A DNA stretch of 64,000 bases from Marinibacterium profundimaris (GCF_002210095.1 NZ_AQQR01000004.1:124001-188000), one strand, 5' to 3'; positions 29,572-38,846 are shown, counted from the stretch's first letter. Notes: generated from the sequence alone by a model not told the origin. Made by a program: numbers and translations.

Positions 29572-30747
29572 ATGACCAATGTTGTAATCGCATCGGCTGC
29601 ACGCACCGGCGTCGGCAGCTTTCTTGGATCCTTCGCCAACACCCCGGCCCATGACCTGGGCGCCGCGGTGATCGAGGCGGTGGTCGAGCGCGCCGGCGTG
29701 GCCAAGGAAGAGATCTCGGAAACCATCCTCGGCCAGGTGCTGACCGCCGCGCAGGGCCAGAACCCCGCGCGCCAGGCACATATCAACGCGGGCCTGCCGA
29801 AAGAGGCCGCCGCCTGGGGCATCAACCAGGTCTGCGGCTCGGGCCTGCGCGCCGTGGCGCTTGGCGCACAGCACATCCAGCTGGGCGATGCCGGCATCGT
29901 CATCGCCGGCGGCCAGGAGAACATGTCGATGAGCCCCCACGCAGCCGCGCTGCGCCAGGGGCACAAGATGGGCGACATGAGCTACATCGACACGATGATC
30001 AAGGACGGCCTGTGGGACGCCTTCAACGGCTACCACATGGGCCAGACCGCCGAGAACGTCGCCGAGCAATGGCAGATCGGCCGCGACCAGCAGGATGAAT
30101 TCGCCGTGGCCTCGCAGAACAAGGCCGAGGCAGCGCAGAACGCCGGCAAGTTCGCCGACGAGGTGATCCCCTTCACCATCAAGACCCGCAAGGGCGACAT
30201 CGTGATGGACAAGGACGAATACATCCGCCACGGCGCCACCATGGACGCCATGGCCAAGCTGCGCCCGGCCTTCACCAGGGACGGCTCTGTCACCGCGGCG
30301 AATGCCAGCGGAATCAACGACGGCGCGGCCGCCGTGCTGCTTATGTCGGCCGAGGATGCGGAAAAGCGCGGGCTGGAACCGCTGGCGCGGATCGCCTCCT
30401 ACGCGACCGCGGGCCTCGACCCGTCGATCATGGGCGTCGGCCCGATCTATGCCTCGCGCAAGGCGCTGGACAAGGCCGGCTGGTCGGTGAGCGACCTGGA
30501 CCTGGTCGAAGCCAACGAAGCCTTCGCCGCCCAGGCCTGCGCGGTGAACAAGGACATGGGCTGGGACCCCTCGATCGTGAACGTGAACGGCGGCGCCATC
30601 GCCATCGGCCACCCGATCGGCGCATCGGGCTGCCGCATCCTGAACACCCTCCTGTACGAAATGAAGCGCCGCGACGCCAAGAAGGGCCTTGCCACGCTGT
30701 GCATCGGCGGCGGCATGGGCGTTGCCATGTGCCTTGAGCGGCCCTGA
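29572..30747 (+). CDS. phaA: Acetyl-CoA C-acetyltransferase (beta-ketothiolase)
   Basis: A 391-residue biosynthetic thiolase condensing two acetyl-CoA to acetoacetyl-CoA. Nucleophile Cys88 in [12 protein letters not shown], the His of [12 protein letters not shown] near 348 and the second Cys in [11 protein letters not shown] near 378 form the active site. It precedes phaB by 97 bp in the classic polyhydroxybutyrate order; acetoacetyl-CoA also feeds the ethylmalonyl-CoA pathway. GAGGAC lies just ahead of the ATG. No PHB synthase gene is in the window. Confidence 0.95.
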   Translation: MTNVVIASAARTGVGSFLGSFANTPAHDLGAAVIEAVVERAGVAKEEISETILGQVLTAAQGQNPARQAHINAGLPKEAAAWGINQVCGSGLRAVALGAQHIQLGDAGIVIAGGQENMSMSPHAAALRQGHKMGDMSYIDTMIKDGLWDAFNGYHMGQTAENVAEQWQIGRDQQDEFAVASQNKAEAAQNAGKFADEVIPFTIKTRKGDIVMDKDEYIRHGATMDAMAKLRPAFTRDGSVTAANASGINDGAAAVLLMSAEDAEKRGLEPLARIASYATAGLDPSIMGVGPIYASRKALDKAGWSVSDLDLVEANEAFAAQACAVNKDMGWDPSIVNVNGGAIAIGHPIGASGCRILNTLLYEMKRRDAKKGLATLCIGGGMGVAMCLERP

Positions 30748-30767
30748 CCTGCGCGTAAATCACTGTA

Positions 30768-30794
30768 GGATCACGCAACTTTGTTGCGCGATCC
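30768..30794 (+). other. Imperfect hairpin between phaA and phaB
   Basis: GGATC, A, CGCAAC, loop TTT, GTTGCG, C, GATCC: eleven pairs with one A-C mismatch, 20 bases after phaA and 51 before phaB. No T-run follows. It may tune phaA/phaB expression or be an operator for a separate phaB promoter. Confidence 0.5.
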
Positions 30795-30844
30795 ACTTTG
30801 CGCGTGTAGGAAGATTTCGTGAGGAAAGTGGAGGGAGACCATAA

Positions 30845-31567
30845 ATGTCGCGTACGGCCCTTGTCACCGGCGGATCCCGAGGGATCGGTGCCGCCATTTC
30901 AAAAGCCCTGAAGGACGCGGGTTACTCTGTCGCTGCCAGCTATGCCGGCAATGACGAGGCAGCCGCCAAGTTCACCGAAGAGACCGGGATAAAGACCTAC
31001 AAGTGGAATGTCGCCGATTACGAGGAATCGACCGCCGGCATCGCCAAGGTCGAGGCGGATCTTGGCCCGATCGACGTGGTGGTCGCCAATGCCGGCATCA
31101 CCCGCGACGCGCCGTTCCACAAGATGACACCGGAACAATGGCACCAGGTGGTCGACACCAACCTGACCGGCGTGTTCAACACCGTCCACCCGCTCTGGCC
31201 CGGCATGCGCGAGCGCGGCTTCGGCCGGGTGATCGTGATCTCGTCGATCAATGGTCAGAAGGGGCAATTCGCGCAGGTGAACTATGCCGCGACCAAGGCC
31301 GGTGACCTGGGAATCGTGAAATCGCTTGCTCAGGAAGGCGCGGCCAAGGGAATCACCGCGAACGCGATCTGCCCGGGCTACATCGCCACCGACATGGTCA
31401 TGGCCGTGCCGGAAAAGGTGCGGGACGCCATCATCGGCCAGATCCCGACCGGCCGACTGGGCGAACCCGAAGAAATCGCGCGGTGCGTGGCCTTCCTGGC
31501 CTCGGACGACGCGGGCTTCATCAACGGGTCCACCATATCGGCAAACGGCGGTCAGTTCTTCGTCTGA
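30845..31567 (+). CDS. phaB: Acetoacetyl-CoA reductase
   Basis: A 240-residue short-chain dehydrogenase that reduces acetoacetyl-CoA to (R)-3-hydroxybutyryl-CoA with NADPH. The cofactor motif TGGSRGIGAA is at residues 8-17, NAG at 82-84, and the catalytic Ser133, Tyr147 and Lys151 in ISSINGQKGQ and NYAATKAG. Length is typical of PhaB. GTGGAGGGAGACC lies ahead of the ATG. Follows phaA and ends at a terminator hairpin. Confidence 0.95.
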   Translation: MSRTALVTGGSRGIGAAISKALKDAGYSVAASYAGNDEAAAKFTEETGIKTYKWNVADYEESTAGIAKVEADLGPIDVVVANAGITRDAPFHKMTPEQWHQVVDTNLTGVFNTVHPLWPGMRERGFGRVIVISSINGQKGQFAQVNYAATKAGDLGIVKSLAQEGAAKGITANAICPGYIATDMVMAVPEKVRDAIIGQIPTGRLGEPEEIARCVAFLASDDAGFINGSTISANGGQFFV

Positions 31568-31612
31568 ACCATCCGCCGTGCGTGTCTGTCATGCATGTCT
31601 GCACATTCTGGG

Positions 31613-31635
31613 CTGACGCCTTCGGGCGTCAGTTT
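31613..31635 (+). terminator. Probable terminator after phaB
   Basis: CTGACGCC, loop TTCG, GGCGTCAG, then TTT, 45 bases after the phaB stop. The UUCG loop makes it very stable though the T-run is short. The stop codon of the opposite-strand small ORF lies within the right arm. Confidence 0.7.
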
Positions 31636-31784
31636 GCCCACCGGATGGCACCGGGGCCACGACGCGACCAGTCCGAAGAGGTGATCGTGTTTACAAAGGC
31701 CCGGAGGAGCTGACCGAAGGTCCAGGTGTTCTCACCGCCGAAGGTGCCGTGGAACTGGTGATTTGCGGTGCTGGAAGTGCTCAT
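31629..31784 (-). CDS. Putative 51-residue small protein
   Basis: An open frame of 51 codons starting MSTSSTANHQFHGTFGG and ending GAIRWAN. AGGAAAG stands eight bases ahead of the ATG and its third codon positions are mostly G or C, as in the surrounding real genes. Three Trp residues (21, 40 and 50) are unusual for a chance frame. Its TGA lies in the stem of the hairpin shared with phaB. The upstream 80 bases are AT-rich and shared with the divergent LysR gene. No family recognised, no membrane helix. It could instead be non-coding; ribosome profiling or conservation would decide. Confidence 0.4.
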   Translation of the reverse strand: MSTSSTANHQFHGTFGGENTWTFGQLLRAFVNTITSSDWSRRGPGAIRWAN

Positions 31785-31900
31785 CTTTTCGACTTTCCTG
31801 TGTGTGTTCCTGTCTCCCTCAGGACCCTATTTGGTGGTATGTGGTATTTTTTACAAACGAAACTTTAGCGACCTTCAGACAAGGTGAGCTTAACTGAAAA

Positions 31901-32860
31901 ATGCCTACGAGACTGCCGCCCCTGAAGGCCCTTCGCGCCTTCGATGCCGCCGCGCGTCATATGTCCTTCGCGCGCGCCGCCGAAGAAGTCGGTGTGACCC
32001 CCGCCGCTCTTTCCTTTCAGATCAAGACGCTGGAGGAACACCTTGGCCAGCCCCTGTTCCGGCGCCTCAACCGGGCGGTCGAACTGACCGAGGCCGGGCG
32101 CGTGCTGGCCCCCGGCACCGCCGAAGGGTTCCGTTCGCTTCAGGCAGCGTGGCGCGACGCGGGCCGTGTGGGCAACAACCACACGCTGACCGTCACCGCC
32201 GGGCCGGCCTTTACCGCGCGCTGGATGGCGCCGCGGTTCTACGAATTCGCCCGCGCCCATCCCGAGATCGAGCTGCGCTTCTCGGCCAGCCTGCGCCCGA
32301 CCGATTTCGAGCGTGACGCGATCGACGTGGCGATCCGCCTGCGCCGGGGACCGGATGACCAGACGTATTCGGTGCCGCTGGCCTTCGAATGGGTCACCCC
32401 GGTCATGCTGCCGGAGATGGCCGAACTCTACCCCACACCGGAGAGCCTGACCAAGGCGCCCCTGCTGGTGGACGACGCGCTGGATTTCGTGGATCCGCCC
32501 TGCGACTGGGCCGCCTGGTTCCGCGCCGTTGGGATTTCGCACCGGCCGGAGGGCGCGACCCATTTCAGCCAGTCCGACCATGCGGTCGATGCGACTCTCG
32601 CCGGGGCCGGCGTGACGCTGGGGCGCCGATCCATGGTGATCAAGGAACTGCACGAGGGCCGGTTGGTCGCGCCCTATGGCATCGCGCTGAAACCGCCCAC
32701 GCATTTCCGGTTCATCTGCCCCAAAGGCAACGAAACGCGCCCGGCCATCGCCGCCTTCCGCGACTGGATCCTCTCCGAGATTGACAAGACCTCGGCCGTG
32801 TCCGACACGCTGACGATCATCCCCTCCGAAGATGTGCCGCGGGACCTGCCTTCCACATGA
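31901..32860 (+). CDS. LysR-type transcriptional regulator (GcvA-like)
   Basis: A 319-residue regulator. The N-terminal winged helix (LPPLKALRAFDAAARHMSFA, then AAEEVGVTPAALSFQIKTLE) has the GcvA branch signature; a substrate-binding domain follows (TVTAGPAFTARWMAPRFYEF). Its stop overlaps the start of an EamA exporter gene (ATGA), so it probably controls that exporter and itself. The divergent AT-rich 116-bp region upstream carries a tandem GTGGTAT repeat (near 31832-31845) that could be its site. The ligand is unknown. Confidence 0.88.
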   Translation: MPTRLPPLKALRAFDAAARHMSFARAAEEVGVTPAALSFQIKTLEEHLGQPLFRRLNRAVELTEAGRVLAPGTAEGFRSLQAAWRDAGRVGNNHTLTVTAGPAFTARWMAPRFYEFARAHPEIELRFSASLRPTDFERDAIDVAIRLRRGPDDQTYSVPLAFEWVTPVMLPEMAELYPTPESLTKAPLLVDDALDFVDPPCDWAAWFRAVGISHRPEGATHFSQSDHAVDATLAGAGVTLGRRSMVIKELHEGRLVAPYGIALKPPTHFRFICPKGNETRPAIAAFRDWILSEIDKTSAVSDTLTIIPSEDVPRDLPST

Positions 32861-33732
32861 CATCCGCGATACCCCGCCGGCAAGCCACCCTGATCGGCTT
32901 CATCGCCGTCCTGCTCTGGGCGCTGCTGGCGGTCCTGACCGTCGGATCCGCGCCCACGCCGCCGCTGCTGCTGAACGCGATCTGCTTTGCCATCGGCGGG
33001 GCGCTGGGGCTGATCTGGCTTGCGGCCACCGGCGGGTTCGGCCAGCTGCGGCAGGTTCGGGCGCGGGTCTACATCTTTGGCACGATCGGGCTGTTCGGCT
33101 ACCACGCGCTCTACTTCTCGGCGCTGCGGCTGGCGCCCGCGGCCGAGGCGGGGCTGATCGCCTATCTCTGGCCCCTGCTGATCATCCTGTTCTCGGGCCT
33201 GTTGCCCGGAGAGCGGCTGCGCGCCGGCCATATCATCGGCGGGCTGCTGGGCTTTGCCGGCGCCGCTCTGCTGATTTCGGGCGGGGCCAGAGGCTTTGAT
33301 CCGGCGCATCTGCCCGGCTACCTGCTGGCGCTGCTCTGCGCGCTAACCTGGTCAAGCTATTCGGTCCTGTCGCGCCGCATCGGCACGGCACCGACAGCCT
33401 CGGTCGCAATCTTCTGCCTGGCCACTGCCGTACTGTCGGCGGGGCTGCACCTGATGCTGGAACCCACGGTCTGGCCCGGCAGCCCGGGCGCCTGGCTGGC
33501 GACGATCGGGCTTGGGCTCGGACCCGTGGGGCTGGCCTTCTACGTGTGGGACATCGGGGTGAAGCAGGGCGACATCCAGCTTCTGGGAACAAGCTCTTAT
33601 GCCGCCCCGCTTCTGTCCACGCTGATACTGGTTCTTGTCGGTGCGGCGGACCCGGGCTGGTCACTGGCCCTCGCGACCCTCCTGATTACCGGAGGCGCGC
33701 TGACCGCAGCCCGCGCGAGCGTGCGACGTTAG
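32857..33732 (+). CDS. EamA/DMT-family exporter (YddG-like)
   Basis: A 291-residue protein with ten hydrophobic helices and the internal duplication of the drug/metabolite transporter superfamily. FGYHALYFSALRLAPAAEAG, the loop after helix 3, and SSYSVLSRRIGTAPT at the start of the second repeat are diagnostic. Related proteins export aromatic amino acids or other metabolites. Translationally coupled to the LysR gene. Its stop overlaps the convergent DUF465 gene stop by three to four bases. Confidence 0.85.
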   Translation: MTSAIPRRQATLIGFIAVLLWALLAVLTVGSAPTPPLLLNAICFAIGGALGLIWLAATGGFGQLRQVRARVYIFGTIGLFGYHALYFSALRLAPAAEAGLIAYLWPLLIILFSGLLPGERLRAGHIIGGLLGFAGAALLISGGARGFDPAHLPGYLLALLCALTWSSYSVLSRRIGTAPTASVAIFCLATAVLSAGLHLMLEPTVWPGSPGAWLATIGLGLGPVGLAFYVWDIGVKQGDIQLLGTSSYAAPLLSTLILVLVGAADPGWSLALATLLITGGALTAARASVRR

Positions 33733-33893
33733 GTCGAAAGGCGCTCGATTTCCTCTTTCAGCTTCAGTTTCTGCTTCTTGAGTTCGGCGATCTGCAGGCC
33801 GTCGATGCTTGGCGCACGCTGCGCCTCTTCGACCTTCTTGCTCAGGGTCTGGTGCTTCCGCTTCAGTTCAGAAACATGCGTGCTGAGAGTCAT
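33729..33893 (-). CDS. DUF465/YdcH family small coiled-coil protein
   Basis: A 54-residue, highly charged helical protein: MTLSTHVSELKRKHQTLSKK, then IAELKKQKLKLKEEIERLST. Two heptad-like helices joined by a short loop match the DUF465 (YdcH) family, of unknown function and very common in proteobacteria. AAAGGAG lies seven bases ahead of the ATG. It is convergent and overlapping with the EamA gene. Confidence 0.88.
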   Translation of the reverse strand: MTLSTHVSELKRKHQTLSKKVEEAQRAPSIDGLQIAELKKQKLKLKEEIERLST

Positions 33894-33986
33894 ACAGGAT
33901 CTCCTTTTCTGTCGGGCCCCATCATCGCAGCACAAATCGCTTCACCTGTCACGCGTATGTCTTAGCAAAATTGTCACACACGAGAA

Positions 33987-34781
33987 TCAAAGCATTTTTC
34001 GGCCGGGCCAGGGCAAGATTTTGCCGTCCCGCAGGACGCCGGAAATGATCGGGCTGTAGTCATCGCTGTCGGACAGGTGTTTCTCGCCATGGTGGAGAAT
34101 CAGGGGGAAATGCAACCTGAAGGGCGTCCGCCCGTCCTTCCGGGCGCGGAAAATCACGTGTTCGGGGGCGCGGCCGGTGCGGGCGGCCAGCGGCAGGACC
34201 TCGATCGCGCCCAGCCGGGCGGCCGTTGCGGCGGCCAGAAGATCGGGCAGACGCTGGATCCGCTGGATCACGTGCAGGTAGCCGCGCGGCCGCAGGCGGC
34301 GGGCGGCACAGTCGATCCAGGCCGAGAGCGGCACCGCCTCCGCCCGCCCGCTGCCCCGGCCCGGATCGGCGGCGGCCATGCTGGCGGCGGGATCGAAATA
34401 GGGCGGGTTGGCGATGACGTGGTGAAAGGCCAGCTGCCGCAGCGCGGGCGGGGGCGATGCGAGGTTGCCCGTCATCACTTCCATTTGAAGACCCGCGCCT
34501 GCGGCGTTTCGGCCCGCCAGATCGGCATAGGCGGGCTGCAATTCCAGCCCGGTCAGCCTCAGCCCCGGCACCCTTGTGCCCAGGCACAGTGCCGCCGCCC
34601 CTGCCCCACAGCCCAGGTCAAGCACCGACTCGCCGGACCTTGCGGGCACGGACGCGGCCAGAAGAACCGGGTCCACACCGGCGCGATAGCCGGATTTCGG
34701 CTGCAACAAGAGGAGCTTGCCGCCTAGAAAGGCATCGCGGCTCAGATCCTCGTCGGCAAATCCGGGCGCGTCATCCTGCAT
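33987..34781 (-). CDS. tRNA1(Val) (adenine37-N6)-methyltransferase-like protein
   Basis: A 264-residue class I SAM methyltransferase. GGKLLLLQPKSGYRAGVDPVLL is the TrmN6 N-terminal signature (in two pieces FLGGKLLLLQPKSGYRAG and VDPVLLAA), VLDLGCGAGAAALCLG is the SAM motif and ANPPYFDP is the catalytic NPPY motif of N6-adenine methyltransferases. YfiC/TrmN6 modifies A37 of tRNA1(Val). It follows the DUF2007 gene by 12 bases. Substrate inferred from family. Confidence 0.8.
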   Translation of the reverse strand: MQDDAPGFADEDLSRDAFLGGKLLLLQPKSGYRAGVDPVLLAASVPARSGESVLDLGCGAGAAALCLGTRVPGLRLTGLELQPAYADLAGRNAAGAGLQMEVMTGNLASPPPALRQLAFHHVIANPPYFDPAASMAAADPGRGSGRAEAVPLSAWIDCAARRLRPRGYLHVIQRIQRLPDLLAAATAARLGAIEVLPLAARTGRAPEHVIFRARKDGRTPFRLHFPLILHHGEKHLSDSDDYSPIISGVLRDGKILPWPGRKML

Positions 34782-34793
34782 GCCGCGGCCGCC

Positions 34794-35009
34794 CTATTGC
34801 CCGGTGTCGATGCCGTTGTCGGTGATCACCGTCAGCGCGGCCTCGTATTCCTCCTCGCGGACCATGAGCCGGCGCGGAAAAACACCGATCCCGCCTTCGA
34901 GGACGCTCATATTTACGTCGATCTGAAAGCACTCTATATCCTCCCCGGCAAGGAGGGCGGATGCGAACGCCATGATCGTCGGGTCGGTGGTGCGCAGAAG
35001 TTCCTTCAT
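34794..35009 (-). CDS. DUF2007 family protein
   Basis: A 71-residue protein, MKELLRTTDPTIMAFASALL, then EDIECFQIDVNMS and RRLMVREEEYEAALTVI, matching the DUF2007 putative signal-transducing domain. Function is not established. Its start lies 54 bp from the divergent polyprenyl synthase gene and it is cotranscribed with the trmN6-like gene. Confidence 0.85.
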   Translation of the reverse strand: MKELLRTTDPTIMAFASALLAGEDIECFQIDVNMSVLEGGIGVFPRRLMVREEEYEAALTVITDNGIDTGQ

Positions 35010-35063
35010 GAGATGGATCTAAGGGCACGGGTCGGACTTGTCGAGCCGTGTAGCAAAGGCGTC

Positions 35064-36062
35064 ATGGACCAGGTCACACTATCGAAACCGCATGATCGGC
35101 TTGCCGACGCTCTCAGCGACGAGATGCGCGCCGTGGACCGTCTGATCCGCGACCGGATGGTGTCGGAACACGCGCCCCGCATTCCCGAGATCACCAAGCA
35201 CCTGGTCGAGGCCGGCGGCAAGCGGCTGCGGCCCATGCTGACGCTGGCGGCGGCGAAGCTGTGCGGCCACCAGGGCGACGCGGATGTGAAGCTGGCCGCC
35301 ACGGTGGAGTTCATTCACACCGCCACGCTTCTGCATGACGACGTGGTCGACGAAAGCGCCCAGCGGCGCGGGCGGCCGACGGCCAACCTGCTGTGGGACA
35401 ACAAGTCTTCGGTGCTGGTGGGCGACTATCTCTTTGCGCGGTCCTTCCAGCTGATGACCGAAACCGGGTCGATGCGGGTGATGGAAATCCTGTCCAACGC
35501 CTCGGCCACGATTTCCGAGGGCGAGGTGCTGCAGCTGACCGCGGCGCAGGACCTGAAGACGACCGAAGAGGTCTATCTGCAGGTGGTGCGCGGCAAGACC
35601 GCGGCGCTGTTCGCGGCGGCCTGCGAGGTCGGCGGCGTGATTTCCGGCGCCCCGGAAGAGCAGGTCGATGCGCTGCGCGCCTATGGCGACGCGCTGGGGA
35701 TCGCCTTTCAGATCGCGGATGACCTGCTGGATTACGTCGGAGATGCCTCGTCCACGGGCAAGAACGTGGGCGACGATTTCCGCGAGCGAAAGCTGACCCT
35801 GCCGGTGATCCGCGCGGTGGCGCTGGCGTCCGAGCAGGAGCGGGCCTTCTGGCAGCGCACGATCGAGAAGGGCCAGCAGGACGAGGGCGACCTGGACACG
35901 GCGATGGAGCTGATGCGGGCCCATGACACGCTGGAAGACACGCGGCTGACGGCCGAGGCCTGGGCGCGGACGGCCCGCGAGGCGCTGGAGGTGCTGCCCG
36001 AGCACCCGCTGCGCGAGATGCTGTCGGATCTGGCGGATTACGTGGTGTCGCGGCTGAGCTGA
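35064..36062 (+). CDS. ispB: Long-chain polyprenyl diphosphate synthase (quinone side chain)
   Basis: A 332-residue trans-prenyltransferase. The two Asp-rich motifs are present, LLHDDVVDES (Asp92-Asp96) and IADDLLDYVGD in the C-terminal half, with GGKRLRPML binding diphosphate near residue 51. The residues before the first Asp motif are small, as in long-chain synthases; Rhodobacterales make ubiquinone-10, so the product is probably decaprenyl diphosphate. AAAGGCG precedes the ATG. Divergent from DUF2007, convergent with ispE. Confidence 0.92.
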   Translation: MDQVTLSKPHDRLADALSDEMRAVDRLIRDRMVSEHAPRIPEITKHLVEAGGKRLRPMLTLAAAKLCGHQGDADVKLAATVEFIHTATLLHDDVVDESAQRRGRPTANLLWDNKSSVLVGDYLFARSFQLMTETGSMRVMEILSNASATISEGEVLQLTAAQDLKTTEEVYLQVVRGKTAALFAAACEVGGVISGAPEEQVDALRAYGDALGIAFQIADDLLDYVGDASSTGKNVGDDFRERKLTLPVIRAVALASEQERAFWQRTIEKGQQDEGDLDTAMELMRAHDTLEDTRLTAEAWARTAREALEVLPEHPLREMLSDLADYVVSRLS

Positions 36063-36112
36063 CCGGATTTTCGGGGGCTTTGTCGTCGCCATCCTGCTTG
36101 ATCCGATGCCGC

Positions 36113-36145
36113 CCTCCCCGAAGGTATTTCTACTAAAAGAAGACC
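36113..36145 (-). repeat. Dispersed intergenic repeat, degenerate copy
   Basis: Minus strand: GGTCTTCTTTTAGTAG, then AAATACCTTCGGGGAGGG. Keeps the TCTTC, AAATACCT and CGGGG blocks of the family but not the two hairpins. Located between the convergent ispB and ispE genes. Confidence 0.55.
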
Positions 36146-36183
36146 GGGCCTCTGGCCCCTGAGAGGCACGTTGCGTCCGGGGC

Positions 36184-37038
36184 TCAGAGGAGAGGCGCGT
36201 GCGCGCACCACCAGTCGGGCCGTGTGCTGCGGATGACGTCCCGCGCCAAGGCGGCCTGCCCCGGAGGCAAGAGCGCGTAGCAGGTGGCACCGGAGCCCGA
36301 CATGGCGTGGTGGATCGGGGACAGATCCGCCAGGGCGGAGAGAGTTTCGGCGATCTCGGGTGCGCAGGCGATTGCCGGCGGCGCGAGGTCGTTGCGTTGG
36401 GCGGAAAGCCAGGCGGCGAAGGCCGAAGGGTCCGACGGCGGGGACCCCGGCATCGGCGGGTTGTCCTTGCGCGAGAGCCCGGCGAAGACCGCGCCGGTGG
36501 GCACGGCGACGCGCGGATTGACCAGCAGGATCTCCATCGGCGGCAGAAGGGCCGTGGGCGACAGGCGGTCGCCGATGCCTTCCATACGGCAGCTGCGGCC
36601 CAGCAGGCAGACCGGGACATCGGCGCCGATCCGGGCCGTGGCCGAAGGCTCTGGCAGAGGGATATCCCAGAGCTGCGACAGGGCGCGGAGCGTGGCGGCC
36701 GCGTCGGCCGAGCCGCCGCCGATCCCGGAGGCCAGCGGCAGGCGTTTTGTCAGGCGGATCGCGGCGCCCCGGTCCGGGGACAGGAAGCGCGCGGCGCGCA
36801 GCACCAGGTTGTCGGGACCCGCGGCCAGGCCCGCGGCCTCGGGTCCGTCGATGGTCAGCGACAGGCTGTCGGACGGCGCAACGGCGATGCTGTCGCCCAC
36901 GCCGGCAAAGACCACAAGGGAATCAAGCAGGTGATAGCCGTCGGCGCGCTGGCCGGTGACATGAAGCGACAGGTTGATCTTGGCCGGAGCGAAGACCTCG
37001 ACAAGGGGTTCGGGCATCGGGGGCCGTTCTGTGAACAT
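36184..37038 (-). CDS. ispE: 4-Diphosphocytidyl-2-C-methyl-D-erythritol kinase
   Basis: A 284-residue GHMP kinase of the MEP isoprenoid pathway. EVFAPAKINLSLHVTGQRADGYH is the N-terminal signature (APAKINLSLHV and RADGYHLLDSLV), PLASGIGGGSADAAATLRAL the ATP-binding loop and HHAMSGSGATCYAL the third GHMP motif. The start is uncertain: ATG at 37038 has GAAAG just ahead; a later ATG at 37017 is also possible. It sits opposite ispB, both serving isoprenoid synthesis. Confidence 0.93.
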   Translation of the reverse strand: MFTERPPMPEPLVEVFAPAKINLSLHVTGQRADGYHLLDSLVVFAGVGDSIAVAPSDSLSLTIDGPEAAGLAAGPDNLVLRAARFLSPDRGAAIRLTKRLPLASGIGGGSADAAATLRALSQLWDIPLPEPSATARIGADVPVCLLGRSCRMEGIGDRLSPTALLPPMEILLVNPRVAVPTGAVFAGLSRKDNPPMPGSPPSDPSAFAAWLSAQRNDLAPPAIACAPEIAETLSALADLSPIHHAMSGSGATCYALLPPGQAALARDVIRSTRPDWWCAHAPLL

Positions 37039-37109
37039 GTCTTTCGATACGGGCAAGGGCCCGGCGCCCGGGCGGGCGGCCGTCGGGACCGGATCAGCGC
37101 AGCGCGGCC

Positions 37110-38846
37110 TCAGCCCCCGTCATTGGCGACGGAGATCGGCGGCGCGCCCTCTTCCTCGAGCACCCTGTCCAGCCCGACCTCCAGCTTGCGGCGGATGCGC
37201 TCGGGATCGGCCTCGGAATCGGCGTCGGTCGGGTCGACGAAGGACAGCGCGCGACGCCACTGGAACTCGGCCTCCATCCGGCGGCCCACGGCCCAGTAGA
37301 CATCGCCGAGGTGATCGTTGACCACCGCGTCGACCGGCATCAGCGACACCGCGTCCTCCATGTGGCCCACGGCCTCTTCGTAGCGGCCAAGGCGGTAGAG
37401 CACCCAACCCAGGCTGTCGACGATATAGCCGCTGTCGGGACGCGAGGCGACGGCGCGCTTGATCATGTCGAGCGCCTCGTCGAGTTTCTCCTGCTTTTCG
37501 ACCAGCGAGTAGCCGAGGTAGTTCAGCACCTGCGGCTGGTCTGGGTTCAGCTCCAGCGCGGCACGGAAATCGGCCTCGGCCTGATCCCAGTGATCCAGCC
37601 GTTCATGGGCGATGCCCCGGGCATACAGCAGGAACCAGCGGTTGCGCCCGTTCTCCGGTGTCAGCTCCAGCGCGCGGTCATAGGCGCCGGCGGCCGAGGC
37701 GTAATCCTCCTGCTCGCGGAACAGCCCGCCGAGCGCGGATTGAACCGAGGCCTGCCCGGGGTAGTCGACCGCGAGCCGTTCCAGCACCTCGATCGCCGTA
37801 TCGGGCTTGCCGGCACGGCGCAGGGCCTCGGCCCGGCCCAGTTCGGCGGCGTGGAAATCGGGGCTGTCCTTGGGCACCTGCTTGTAGATCTCGACCGACA
37901 GGTCGTATTGGCCGGCATCGTCCAGCAGCTCGGCGCAGAGCAGCAGCGCGTCGATGTGGTCGGGACGCAGGTGATGGGCCATGCGCGCGTAGATCAGCCC
38001 GTAATCCGACGCGTTCTCGCCGCTGAGCAGCACGGCGATGGAAAAGAAGATCTCGGCCATGCCGTCGCGGGCGGAACGGACATGGGTGAAGGGCAGCGTC
38101 TCGCCCGCGTCGAGCCGCATGATCAGGTCACTCACCGCCGGGTCGGCGCCGGGGCCGAAGGCGTCGCGCAGCATGTCGGCGGCATCGCCGTCGCGCTCCA
38201 GCTGGGACAGGACCTCGGCATAGGCCAGCGCGCCGCGGCGCGACAGGACGGCGGTGCCGTCGGAGGTGTCGGCGAAGATCGCTTCGGCCCCCTCGAAATC
38301 CCCGACCGAGGCCAGGGCCAGCGCCTTGTGATACATGGCGAAACCGCGCAGGCCGTTGTCGTCGGCGACCGCGTCGAACTGCTCCAGCGCCTGGCTGACA
38401 GAGCCGGCGCCCATATGCGCCCAGCCCAGCATCAGCCCGTCGACCAGGGGGCTTACACCCTGTTCGGGGGTGGCGCGATCCAGCAGCGCCTCGAATTTGC
38501 CCTGGTCGATCAGGTCGGCGATGATGACCATGTTGGCCATCTGGCTTTCCAGGCCAAGCTCCTGCATGCGGCTGGCGACGGGCAGGGCCGCATCGATCCG
38601 GCCAAGCGCAAGCTGTGCGGTGACCACATGTTCCATCAGCCCGGGATTGGCCGCATCCCGGGTCAGGGCCCGGGTGTAATAGGCGGCGGCCTCGTCGAAG
38701 TCGCTGTTGAACAGCGCGACGCGGCCGGCGAGGTAGGCGCCTGCGGCGGTTTCGGCGGGGGCGATCTGGGGCGCCACGGCCCCCATCAGAAGGCCCGCGA
38801 TCGCCGCGCGGGACAAGGTCAACACACTCACGATAGACTGCCTCAT
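37110..38846 (-). CDS. Exported TPR-repeat protein
   Basis: A 578-residue protein with a signal peptide (cleavage near APAETAA, about residue 32) and at least ten tetratricopeptide repeats. Clear TPR units include AAAYYTRALTRDAANPGLME, AAGAYDRALELTPENGRNRW, AEADFRAALELNPDQPQVLN and MEDAVSLMPVDAVVNDHLGD. TPR solenoids are protein-binding scaffolds; this family is conserved in Rhodobacterales next to ispE and the ETF-QO gene but has no assigned role. Lies 71 bp ahead of ispE in the same direction. Confidence 0.85.
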   Translation of the reverse strand: MRQSIVSVLTLSRAAIAGLLMGAVAPQIAPAETAAGAYLAGRVALFNSDFDEAAAYYTRALTRDAANPGLMEHVVTAQLALGRIDAALPVASRMQELGLESQMANMVIIADLIDQGKFEALLDRATPEQGVSPLVDGLMLGWAHMGAGSVSQALEQFDAVADDNGLRGFAMYHKALALASVGDFEGAEAIFADTSDGTAVLSRRGALAYAEVLSQLERDGDAADMLRDAFGPGADPAVSDLIMRLDAGETLPFTHVRSARDGMAEIFFSIAVLLSGENASDYGLIYARMAHHLRPDHIDALLLCAELLDDAGQYDLSVEIYKQVPKDSPDFHAAELGRAEALRRAGKPDTAIEVLERLAVDYPGQASVQSALGGLFREQEDYASAAGAYDRALELTPENGRNRWFLLYARGIAHERLDHWDQAEADFRAALELNPDQPQVLNYLGYSLVEKQEKLDEALDMIKRAVASRPDSGYIVDSLGWVLYRLGRYEEAVGHMEDAVSLMPVDAVVNDHLGDVYWAVGRRMEAEFQWRRALSFVDPTDADSEADPERIRRKLEVGLDRVLEEEGAPPISVANDGG

